Assembly: GCA_030605705.1 (NCBI GenBank)
Contig: JAUWHU010000312.1
Location: forward strand, 1 to 8,601
Origin: Thermoflexia bacterium
GTDB lineage: Bacteria; Chloroflexota; Anaerolineae; B4-G1; SLSP01
Direction of reading: 5' to 3'
DNA: 8,601 nucleotides
Of this stretch, positions 1-5,483 are shown piece after piece. A program made the translations under genes and the position numbers. Within the stretch, counting starts at the first letter, position 1. The number at the start of each line of letters is the position of its first letter. Under the pieces are notes generated by a model that worked only from the letters and a program-made list of their open reading frames with translations, ran no database searches and was not told where the DNA came from.

Positions 1-18
1 TAAGCCGCCCCCCCAAGG

Positions 19-87
19 TGCGGCCCCATTCCGATGGGGCTGCGGCGCAGTGGGGCGAGCGCAGCGGAGCCGTGCGTCTGCGCACGG
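19..87. repeat. Two GC-rich perfect hairpins
   Basis: Hairpin one pairs GCCCCAT (23-29) with ATGGGGC (34-40) around a TCCG tetraloop and extends outward to about 19-44 with G-T wobbles. Hairpin two pairs CCGTGCG (70-76) with CGCACGG (81-87) around TCTG. Neither is followed by a T-run on either strand, so they do not look like ordinary intrinsic terminators. They could be REP-like elements or parts of a structured RNA read from the leftward promoter at 292-320. Confidence 0.5.
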
Positions 88-111
88 GGTCGGCTTCATT
101 TAACTATGTAG

Positions 112-133
112 TATACGGAAAATTTTCCGCATA
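112..133. repeat. 22-bp AT-rich palindrome
   Basis: The perfect 14-bp palindrome CGGAAAATTTTCCG (116-129) is flanked by TAT and ATA arms (112-114, 131-133) with one mismatched pair between. The symmetry suits binding by a dimeric protein. It shares the core TATACGG/CCGNATA with the palindrome at 177-200, which suggests a common family. Confidence 0.45.
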
Positions 134-176
134 AGCCCCCACGACCAATTTCCGTAAAATCACCCTCTGCGGTATC

Positions 177-200
177 TTATACGGGATTTATGCCGTATAA
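177..200. repeat. Inverted repeat with 8-bp arms
   Basis: TTATACGG (177-184) is the exact reverse complement of CCGTATAA (193-200), separated by 8 nt. It may be a protein-binding site or an RNA hairpin. It lies in the predicted leader of a transcript from the leftward promoter at 292-320. No T-run follows. Confidence 0.45.
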
Positions 201-219
201 ACCCGTCCTGGAGAACTTT

Positions 220-247
220 TTGCCGAAAACTAGCAATGGGGTAAAAT
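220..247 (+). promoter_or_regulatory. Possible weak rightward sigma70-type promoter
   Basis: TTGCCG (220-225) and TAAAAT (242-247) are separated by 16 bp and match the consensus hexamers at 4/6 and 5/6 positions. The palindrome at 249-277 would overlap the start site. There is no gene just downstream on the plus strand, so this may be a chance match in AT-rich DNA. Confidence 0.2.
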
Positions 248-248
248 A

Positions 249-277
249 CCGAATATGGCAGATTGTGCCATACTCGG
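249..277. promoter_or_regulatory. Operator-like palindrome beside the leftward promoter
   Basis: CCGA (249-252) pairs with TCGG (274-277) and TATGGCA (254-260) pairs with TGCCATA (266-272), with one A-C mismatch and a 5-nt loop. This gives 11 paired positions centred on 263. The site lies just downstream of the predicted start of the leftward promoter at 292-320, a usual place for an operator or for a 5' stabilising hairpin in the transcript. Its role is inferred from position and symmetry only. Confidence 0.4.
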
Positions 278-291
278 CCTGAACTTAATTC

Positions 292-320
292 AGTATACAC
301 GCTTTTTTCTTGCGTGTCAA
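292..320 (-). promoter_or_regulatory. Near-consensus leftward sigma70 promoter
   Basis: On the minus strand TTGACA (complement of 315-320) is a perfect -35 hexamer and TATACT (complement of 292-297) a 5/6 match to the -10 hexamer, with the ideal 17-bp spacer. Transcription would start near 285 and run left. No credible gene with a ribosome binding site follows before the window's edge, so the product is either an untranslated RNA or a gene outside the window. A small inverted repeat, CTGAA/TTCAG (279-283, 289-293), sits at the presumed start point. Confidence 0.55.
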
Positions 321-503
321 CACTTAGATAAAAGAAAAATACGTTTCGGAATTAAGGCAAGTAAAGTAACTGGATGCGGCCTAGCGTGTTGCTGCGTAGC
401 GCGGGGACTTTCTGCAATCCTACGGCCTCGCAGACCATAGGGCCTGCCAAGTGAAACGCACCCTCGGTAAAATAGGCAGGCAGTACACGTTGGCACAGAG
501 TTT

Positions 504-537
504 TCTTATTTTTTTCTCCGTGCCCTCCGTGGTGAAA
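504..537 (-). repeat. Dispersed short repeat 3' of the DDAH-like gene
   Basis: Read on the minus strand, this is a TTTCACCAC head, two CGGAG-type units and an A-rich tail. The same architecture recurs at 1578-1618 with three units (ACACAGAG type). The two copies begin 24 and 22 nt after the stop codons of the DDAH-like gene and metH respectively. The plus-strand T-run and the CACAGAG/CTCCGTG inverted repeat (494-500, 516-522) allow a hairpin. A role in 3' end formation or RNA stability is possible but unproven. Confidence 0.5.
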
Positions 538-561
538 ATGACAGCGGGCGTGATGCCCCCC

Positions 562-1350
562 CTACCCGCGCTCCAACGGCAGGATCAGGCAAGTCGGCCC
601 CCCGCTGCCTTTGACAAACTCCGACAAATCGAGTGGGTGTACCGTGAACCCGGCTTCCGCCAGCGATGCGATCGCCGCCGTGTTGCGCCGTTCCGCGATG
701 ACCTCCCCCTCCCCTAACGCGATGACATTGCCGCTGATGAAATCTGCCGTGGGCGCGGTGATGACGTCGAAACCGGCGAAGAACCCCGCCGGAAAGACGC
801 CGTCGCACGCGAGCACCCGCCCCTCCCCCACCACGCTCATCATCCCGCCGATGTGGAGAGAGGGCGCAGCGACGTTGACTACGCGAATCCCGTAGCCCAT
901 CCTCGCCAGTAACGCGGAAATCTGCCGGACACCCGCGTCATTCGTGCGCGTGGAACGCCCCACGAAGGCCACCGCGCCCGCCAAAATCACGTCCCCGCCC
1001 TCGACGGTACCCGGCGGCGAGATGCGCCCCACCTCCGGCGCGCCCAGCTCCTGGAGCGCGGCAGCCATCCACGCCTCCTCGCCCCGCCGCGCCGGCAACC
1101 CCATCCGCAGACGAATGAAACCCTCCGGCGTGACCAGGGCCGTATCCTGCGTAAAAACGCTGTTGGGATGGCCCGGCAATTCCGACAACGCGATCACCTC
1201 CGCGCCGCAGGCCGCTAACGTTTCCCGCAGTGCGCGATGCTGCGCCTGCGCCAGCGCCCGCTCCGCCCGCGCAGTGATATTCTGCGCCGCCAGATCAGCC
1301 ACGCGAAAATACTCCACCTGCGGGGGACAAACCACGAAAGATAGTACCAC
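562..1350 (-). CDS. DDAH-like / arginine deiminase-fold hydrolase
   Basis: This is probably a soluble cytoplasmic enzyme of the dimethylarginine dimethylaminohydrolase family (guanidino-group-modifying superfamily), which hydrolyses N-methylated arginines to citrulline and methylamines. Residues are numbered from the chosen GTG. Seen are the substrate-side motif NSVFTQD (about 63-69), EGGDV (117-121), the family signature GRSTRTN (132-138), the active-site histidine in LHIGG (His166) and the nucleophilic cysteine in GGPTCL (Cys254). All expected catalytic positions seem present. The length, 262 aa, fits bacterial DDAHs at about 255. I chose GTG at 1350 because a longer reading from a TTG at 1419 translates a heptamer repeat array with no family resemblance; GTG at 1335 is also possible. 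No strong ribosome binding site precedes any of these. The substrate could equally be another arginine-like compound. The gene lies downstream of metH on the same strand, but a 290-bp repeat-rich gap argues against tight coupling. Confidence 0.85.
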   Translation of the reverse strand: MVLSFVVCPPQVEYFRVADLAAQNITARAERALAQAQHRALRETLAACGAEVIALSELPGHPNSVFTQDTALVTPEGFIRLRMGLPARRGEEAWMAAALQELGAPEVGRISPPGTVEGGDVILAGAVAFVGRSTRTNDAGVRQISALLARMGYGIRVVNVAAPSLHIGGMMSVVGEGRVLACDGVFPAGFFAGFDVITAPTADFISGNVIALGEGEVIAERRNTAAIASLAEAGFTVHPLDLSEFVKGSGGPTCLILPLERG

Positions 1351-1380
1351 GTCTTGCGTATTGCGTGTTACGTTTCCGCC

Positions 1381-1429
1381 TGACGTTTGACGTTCAACCT
1401 TCAACTTCCTAACTTTCAACTTTCAACCC
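1381..1429 (-). repeat. Degenerate heptamer array upstream of DDAH-like gene
   Basis: Seven consecutive 7-bp units run from 1381 to 1429. Two are exact TGACGTT (plus strand), followed by variants of CAACTTT. On the minus strand the units read like AAGTTGA. The array ends about 30 bp before the chosen GTG start of the DDAH-like gene. It keeps the frame open, which is why a spurious N-terminal extension appears there. Confidence 0.7.
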
Positions 1430-1470
1430 TTATTTAACTCAAGTTGCCACCTGGACAGATGAAGAGCATT

Positions 1471-1548
1471 TGGACACGGATTTCACGGATCAACACGGAT
1501 TTCTTCTTGTTTTTTACAAAAATATCCGTGTAATCAAATCCGCGTCCA
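1471..1548. repeat. Long imperfect hairpin between metH and DDAH-like gene
   Basis: GGACACGGATTT (1472-1483) pairs with AAATCCGCGTCC (1536-1547), and ACACGGAT (1493-1500) with ATCCGTGT (1524-1531). Arms of about 30 nt surround a T-rich loop near 1503-1518. The left arm also holds three ACGGAT tandem units. A smaller inverted repeat, GTTCC/GGAAC, follows at 1556-1560 and 1570-1574. The hairpin starts about 93 nt after the metH stop codon, so it could help end or protect metH mRNA, or it may be a fossil of a palindromic repeat element. Confidence 0.6.
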
Positions 1549-1577
1549 ATTTCTGGTTCCATTTATTCAGGAACAGC

Positions 1578-1618
1578 TCTTATTTTTTCTCTGTGTCCTC
1601 TGTGTCTCTGTGGTGAAA
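1578..1618 (-). repeat. Dispersed short repeat 3' of metH
   Basis: This is the second copy of the element at 504-537. On the minus strand it has the TTTCACCAC head, three ACAGAG-type units of 8-9 bp and an A-rich tail. It starts 22 nt after the metH stop codon, close to the 24 nt seen for the DDAH-like gene. It has one more unit than the other copy, as expected for a slippage-prone array. Confidence 0.6.
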
Positions 1619-1640
1619 TTCCTGGTTTTTTCAGTAAACT

Positions 1641-4600
1641 CTAGCTATCTCTGCATCTCTGCGCCTCTGCGTTAAGATGGACGACCAACGCGGCAGTACT
1701 GTACTCCGGGACGAGCTGCGCCGCCGCCGTCAGCTCCATCCCCAACGCGGCAACCGGCAGCAAGCGGAACAGCACGCGATGACCCTCCAGGTCTGGGCAG
1801 GCGGGATAACCCCACGAATAGCGTTTGCCCTGTCCCTCAGACAATCCCAACTCGCGGCGGATACGCCGGTGCAGCCAGGCGGCGGTCGCTTCGGCGGCCT
1901 GCGCCGCCAGCCCGTGGACAAAATACGCCTCGCTGTACGCGCCCGCGTCCTCCAATGCCCCGTAACGTTCCGTTGCCCCATCACCGACCGTCACCACCTG
2001 CAAGGCAACCACGTCCACCACCCCGCTTTCCACAGAGGCAAAATGGTCAGCCAGACACCCACGCTTCCCACGGGGGAACGCGAACCGCGCCAGCTCCCGC
2101 CGGGATGCACCGGTGACGGCGTCCGGCGCGTAGATCAACAGCTCGTCCCCCTGCGACTGCGCCGGGAAGTAGCCGTAGACCGCTTGCGGTTTGAGGTATG
2201 CCCCCGCCTCAGGCCACATCGCCGCCAGCCGCGCCTCGAACTCCGCCCGCAGCGAGTCCCACTTCGCGCCCGTCGCCCCGCGCGCGCCCCACCCCACCCG
2301 AAACAACGACTTGCGATCCAATAACGGGAAAATTTCTTCCAGGGGAATCGCGTCTAACACGCGCGGCCCCCAAAACGGCGGCGCAGGGACCAGTCTCCCT
2401 CCTTCAGCTGTGGCCGGGATAGCTGTGGCCGGCCGCAGGCGAAGTGCTGGCGGGAAGCGCCGCGCAGCAGACCTGCATGTCTGCGATCTCCTGACCGCGC
2501 CACTGACCGAGCCACAAACTGGCGGCGTGAACATCACGATGTGCTTGAGCACCTGCAACGCCTCGAAAGCGTCCTTGCAATAGTAAACCCCGCCCCGGTA
2601 GAGCTCACCGCCCTCCGGCAGCGCGATACGCCGCGCGAACTTCTCGTTGATCGCCGCGCCGCCCACCAGCACCGGGATACTCAGACCGCGCCGCTGCAAC
2701 TCCTCCACCACCCGCTGCATCTGCCGGCTCGTCGCCACCAGCAGCGCGCTCAAGCCGATGGCGTCCGCGCGCAGTTCCACCGCCCGCTCCACGATCACGT
2801 CCGCCGGTACCTGCTTGCCCAGGTCATGGACAGTGTAACCATTGTTCGCCAAAATCGTCCGCACCAGATTCTTGCCGATGTCATGCACATCGCCGAAAAC
2901 CGTCGCCAGCACCACCACGCCCCTGGACACCCCCTCCGCGTGCTCGAGGTACTGCTCCAAATGCGCCACCGCCGCTTTCATCGCTTCGGCGGATTGTAGA
3001 ACAAACGGCAGGATCAGCTCCCCGGATCCGAAGCGGTTGCCTACTTCCTGCATCGCCGGGAGCAGCAGGGTGTTCAGGATTTCAAGGGGCGTGTGCGTTC
3101 CTAAGCAAGCTTCTACACGCGCCTCAATGTCCGCACGGCGACGGTGCAGCACAGCGTCGTACAACCCTGCCTCGGGCGAGAAAGACTCGGTTTCAGCACC
3201 GGCAGGCTGCTCCACAAACCCCTCGAAATGGGTGATATACCGCGCCAGCGCGTCGGGGCGGCGATTGAAGATGAGATCGTCGGCCAGCGCGCGCTCCTCG
3301 GCGGGGATGTCAGGGTACGGCGTGAGCTGCGCCGGGTTGACGATAGCCACGTCCAACCCCGCTTCCACCGCGCGGGTGAGGAACACGCTGTTGAGCACGC
3401 GGCGCGCGGGCGGCCGCAACCCGTAAGAGACATTGCTCACGCCCAAGTTGGTCAACGCGCCGGGCAGTTCCTCGTGGATGCGGCGCAGCGCGGCCAACGT
3501 CTCCACGGCTGCGCCGGCAGTCTCCGTGTCGCCGGTCGCCAACGTGAAAGTCAGCGGGTCAAAGATGAGGGCGTGCGGCGGCAAGCCCACCTCATCCACC
3601 GCCAAACGATAAAGCCGGCGCGCGACCTCCAACTTGCGGTCGGCGGTCTTCGCCATCCCCTGCTCATCAATCGTCAACGCGACCAGCGCCGCGCCGAAGT
3701 CGCGGGCCAGGCCGAGGATCTCGCGGGCGTGCGCCTCCCCGGCCTCTAAGTTCACCGAGTTGAGAATCGCCCGCCCCGGGTACGCTTCCAGCGCGGCGCG
3801 CATCGCCGCCACGTCAGTTGTATCGAACATCAACGGCGCGGGCGTATGGAGCGCGAGCAACTTGACGACGCGGCGCAGCGTCTCGACCTCGTCGGCCCGC
3901 TCGGTGAGCGCGACACAGATATCGAGGACGTGCGCGCCATAAGCCACCTGCGCCTCGGCCAATTCCAACAGCGATTCGTAGCGCATCTCCAGCACCAACC
4001 GCTTCGCCTTCCGCGACCCCTGCGTGTTGAGCCGCTCGCCCACCAGCAGCGGGCGCGGCTCCTGGTGCAGCGCGACCGCGTGGAGATTGCTCGCCACGTA
4101 AGGGAGAGGCGAGAAAGCGAAAGAGCGAGAAAGCGAGGGCGACGATTCGCTGAGACGCTCAGACGCTGAGACGCTGTGCCGCTGTGCCGCTAACGCCGCG
4201 ATATGTTCCGGCCCCGTCCCACAACACCCTCCAACGACACGCGCTCCCCAGCGCACGAACTCCGCCATCAGCGCCGCGAACCGCTCCGGCCCCAGCCGGT
4301 AGACAGCGCGCCCGTCCACGTTTTCCGGCATCCCGGCATTGGGCAGCACGGAGACCGGGCGATTGGTCAACGCGAGCAGCCGGCTCACCGCTTCGCGCAT
4401 CTCCTCCGGGCCGGTGGAACAGTTCAGGCCGATGACGTCCACCGGCAGCGCGGCCAACGTCACCAGCGCGGCCTCCACGTCGGAGCCGGTGAGCGTATGG
4501 CCGCCGGAGTCCAACGTCACCTGCGCCTGGAGGGGCAGCCGCACGCCCAGCCGGCGGAACGTCCGCCCGATGCCATGGATCGCGGCCTTGAGCTCCAACA

Positions 4601-5141
4601 AATCCTGCTGCGTCTCTAACAACAACACATCCACCCCACCCTCGATGAGGCCCCGGGCCTGCTCCGCGTAGACCTCGGCCAGCTCGTCGAAAGTCACGTC
4701 GGAGAGTTCGGGATCATCTAACGAGAGCAACTTCCCCGTCGGCCCCATCGCCCCGGCGACGAAACGCGGGATGCCCGTCTCGGCCTGGAAACGGTCCGCC
4801 ACGCGCCGGGCCAGCGTCGCCGCCGCCCGGTTGAGCTCCAACGTGCGTTCCGCGATCCCAAACTCCCGCAGGGTGATGCGGTTGGCGCGGAAGGAATCGG
4901 TCTCGATCACCTCTGCGCCGGCGGCCAAGTAAGAAGCGTGCAGCGATTCCACGAGCTCCGGGCGATGCCACACCAACATCTCCCACAACCCCTCGGTGCG
5001 CTCCCCTCCAAAATCCTCCGCCGTCAGATCGAATTTAGCCAGTCCGGTGCCGGTCGCGCCGTCGAACAACACCACGTGATCCGCTACCGCGTCTAAGTAA
5101 CGGGGATGGGTCAACGGGGTCTGCCAGGGATTTTTCTGCAT
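1641..5141 (-). CDS. metH: Cobalamin-dependent methionine synthase
   Basis: MetH transfers the methyl group of 5-methyltetrahydrofolate to homocysteine through enzyme-bound cobalamin, making methionine and tetrahydrofolate in the cytoplasm. All modules are present in order. The homocysteine domain (about 20-318) has the zinc ligands Cys241 (GLNC) and Cys306/Cys307 (GGCCGT). The pterin domain (about 365-640) opens with VGERLNTQGSRK. The cobalamin cap (about 670-735) precedes the cobalamin-binding Rossmann domain, with DVHDIGK holding the cobalt ligand His753, and GGAAI near 827-831. The AdoMet-dependent reactivation domain (about 920-1155) carries RYSWGYPACPD (1107-1117). The length, 1166 aa, is near the 1227 of E. 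coli. The ATG at 5141 has AAGGAG 8 nt upstream. Two interdomain linkers and the last ten residues are encoded by repeat-like DNA, but the frame stays intact, so the enzyme is probably active. No cobalamin riboswitch is recognisable upstream. Confidence 0.96.
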   Translation of the reverse strand: MQKNPWQTPLTHPRYLDAVADHVVLFDGATGTGLAKFDLTAEDFGGERTEGLWEMLVWHRPELVESLHASYLAAGAEVIETDSFRANRITLREFGIAERTLELNRAAATLARRVADRFQAETGIPRFVAGAMGPTGKLLSLDDPELSDVTFDELAEVYAEQARGLIEGGVDVLLLETQQDLLELKAAIHGIGRTFRRLGVRLPLQAQVTLDSGGHTLTGSDVEAALVTLAALPVDVIGLNCSTGPEEMREAVSRLLALTNRPVSVLPNAGMPENVDGRAVYRLGPERFAALMAEFVRWGARVVGGCCGTGPEHIAALAAQRHSVSASERLSESSPSLSRSFAFSPLPYVASNLHAVALHQEPRPLLVGERLNTQGSRKAKRLVLEMRYESLLELAEAQVAYGAHVLDICVALTERADEVETLRRVVKLLALHTPAPLMFDTTDVAAMRAALEAYPGRAILNSVNLEAGEAHAREILGLARDFGAALVALTIDEQGMAKTADRKLEVARRLYRLAVDEVGLPPHALIFDPLTFTLATGDTETAGAAVETLAALRRIHEELPGALTNLGVSNVSYGLRPPARRVLNSVFLTRAVEAGLDVAIVNPAQLTPYPDIPAEERALADDLIFNRRPDALARYITHFEGFVEQPAGAETESFSPEAGLYDAVLHRRRADIEARVEACLGTHTPLEILNTLLLPAMQEVGNRFGSGELILPFVLQSAEAMKAAVAHLEQYLEHAEGVSRGVVVLATVFGDVHDIGKNLVRTILANNGYTVHDLGKQVPADVIVERAVELRADAIGLSALLVATSRQMQRVVEELQRRGLSIPVLVGGAAINEKFARRIALPEGGELYRGGVYYCKDAFEALQVLKHIVMFTPPVCGSVSGAVRRSQTCRSAARRFPPALRLRPATAIPATAEGGRLVPAPPFWGPRVLDAIPLEEIFPLLDRKSLFRVGWGARGATGAKWDSLRAEFEARLAAMWPEAGAYLKPQAVYGYFPAQSQGDELLIYAPDAVTGASRRELARFAFPRGKRGCLADHFASVESGVVDVVALQVVTVGDGATERYGALEDAGAYSEAYFVHGLAAQAAEATAAWLHRRIRRELGLSEGQGKRYSWGYPACPDLEGHRVLFRLLPVAALGMELTAAAQLVPEYSTAALVVHLNAEAQRCRDS
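1648..1673 (-). repeat. Octamer array forming the metH 3' end
   Basis: Three 8-bp units (1648-1655, 1656-1663, 1664-1671; CTCTGC-type on plus, GCAGAG-type on minus) lie inside the metH reading frame. They encode residues 1157-1166, NAEAQRCRDS, just after the conserved ALVVH strand of the reactivation domain. The stop codon follows directly. The native C-terminus seems to have been replaced or extended by repeat sequence. Confidence 0.6.
2397..2531 (-). repeat. Palindrome-rich in-frame block in a metH linker
   Basis: This stretch encodes residues 871-915, between the cobalamin domain and the reactivation domain. The peptide is rich in Arg, Ser, Ala and Pro and has no MetH-like pattern that I recognise. 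The DNA holds an 18-bp near-perfect palindrome (2467-2484, GCAGAC arms), an adjoining 6-bp stem (2483-2488 with 2493-2498, TCCT loop) and a 15-bp direct repeat of AGCTGTGGCCGG (2406-2417, 2421-2432). It may be a small palindromic element that landed in a tolerant linker; this is inference. Confidence 0.45.
4104..4191 (-). repeat. 88-bp octamer array inside metH
   Basis: Eleven consecutive 8-bp units run from 4104 to 4191. They include AGAAAGCG twice, GAGACGCT twice, CAGACGCT, and GTGCCGCT twice in tandem. They encode a Ser-rich stretch at about residues 318-346, exactly between the homocysteine domain, which ends after GGCCGT, and the pterin domain. Because eight is not a multiple of three, the peptide shows little repetition and the repeat is visible only in DNA. 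Confidence 0.75.
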
Positions 5142-5149
5142 GTTCAGTT

Positions 5150-5155
5150 CTCCTT
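5150..5155 (-). promoter_or_regulatory. metH ribosome binding site
   Basis: AAGGAG on the minus strand lies 8 nt before the ATG at 5141. It is a strong Shine-Dalgarno match at ideal spacing and settles the metH start. Confidence 0.8.
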
Positions 5156-5193
5156 TTCAAGTTACACGCTGCACACGGGAGCGCGGCCTTTTC

Positions 5194-5202
5194 ATTGTAC
5201 CA
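5194..5202 (-). promoter_or_regulatory. Extended -10 element, likely metH promoter
   Basis: On the minus strand TGGTACAAT is an extended -10 (TGn followed by TACAAT, a 5/6 match). No good -35 lies at 17 bp; the best nearby hexamer is TTGCTA, 14 bp upstream. Extended -10 promoters can work without a strong -35. The start would be near 5187, giving a leader of about 45 nt ending in the AAGGAG site. Confidence 0.4.
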
Positions 5203-5241
5203 CATTCCCCAAATAGCAACTCACCCTTTGCCATTTGACGC

Positions 5242-5270
5242 CTGACGTTTGTTCTGTTCCGTGATACAAT
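5242..5270 (+). promoter_or_regulatory. Possible promoter of the SARP-type regulator
   Basis: CTGACG (5242-5247, 4/6) and TACAAT (5265-5270, 5/6) are 17 bp apart, and TGA directly before TACAAT makes an extended -10. Transcription would start near 5277 and give a leader of about 200 nt that contains the whole octamer and heptamer repeat cluster. Confidence 0.35.
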
Positions 5271-5298
5271 ACAACTACTGAAAAAACCAAAGGCTTCA

Positions 5299-5400
5299 AC
5301 GCAGAGACGCAAAGACGCAGGGACGCAAAGTTTAATTTGTTTCCTGGCGTCCTGGCGTCCTGGCGTTTTGGCGTTTTTTTTAACGCAAAGACGCAAACGC
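5299..5400. repeat. Octamer repeats in alternating orientation
   Basis: Four units of ACGCARRG type (5299-5330) are followed by three exact TCCTGGCG units and TTTTGGCG (5342-5373), which are the same family in inverse orientation. After eight T residues, forward units return (5382-5400). Positions 5363-5375 can pair with 5382-5394 around a 6-T loop with one mismatch and one wobble. The cluster lies in the predicted leader of the regulator gene. Confidence 0.7.
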
Positions 5401-5465
5401 CATTCGCACATTTGCCATTTGCACATTTGCCATTTGCCATTTGCCATTTGCCATTCGCCATTTGC
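5401..5465. repeat. CATTTGC heptamer array
   Basis: Nine units run from 5401 to 5465: five exact CATTTGC, two CATTCGC and two with an extra A (ACATTTGC). The array stops directly before the Shine-Dalgarno sequence of the regulator gene. A lone unit occurs at 5231. Such heptamer arrays recall the short tandemly repeated sequences known from cyanobacteria and other bacteria. They code for nothing credible. Confidence 0.8.
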
Positions 5466-5483
5466 CAAGGGGACATTATCACA

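Larger units (their letters stand above)
1..561. other. Non-coding region with palindromes and promoter-like signals
   Basis: No convincing gene is visible here. The few short open frames lack a ribosome binding site and recognisable protein features. The first 90 bases are GC-rich with two perfect hairpins. Positions about 100-360 are clearly more AT-rich than the neighbouring genes and hold a series of palindromes plus a strong leftward promoter motif. Positions 440-481 carry a 7-bp inverted repeat (442-448 with 475-481) with a 26-nt loop. Positions 504-537 hold a dispersed repeat lying downstream of the DDAH-like gene. The region could encode an untranslated RNA or be the control region of a gene beyond the left edge; I cannot tell which. 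Confidence 0.6.

Noticed and set aside
1..99. Leftward open frame from an ATG at 99
   Set aside because: No Shine-Dalgarno, Arg/Pro-rich low-complexity product read from GC-rich hairpins, and it leaves the window; not supportable.
255..440. 61-aa open frame on the plus strand
   Set aside because: No ribosome binding site, the start lies within a palindrome, the composition is unlike a known protein, and it runs through the leftward promoter.
546..558. Intrinsic terminator after the DDAH-like gene
   Set aside because: GGGC/GCCC forms only a 4-bp stem with a poor T-tract; too weak to call.
1351..1419. N-terminal extension of the DDAH-like protein from a TTG
   Set aside because: It translates a heptamer repeat array and has no family similarity.
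1677..4671. Many plus-strand open frames opposite metH
   Set aside because: They are antisense shadows of a GC-rich gene whose minus-strand frame is a clear MetH with all domains.
5142..5300. Cobalamin or SAM riboswitch upstream of metH
   Set aside because: I see no B12-box-like core or SAM riboswitch architecture, and the likely promoter leaves only about 45 nt of leader.
5299..5465. CRISPR array
   Set aside because: The units are 7-8 bp without unique spacers, so they are simple tandem repeats.
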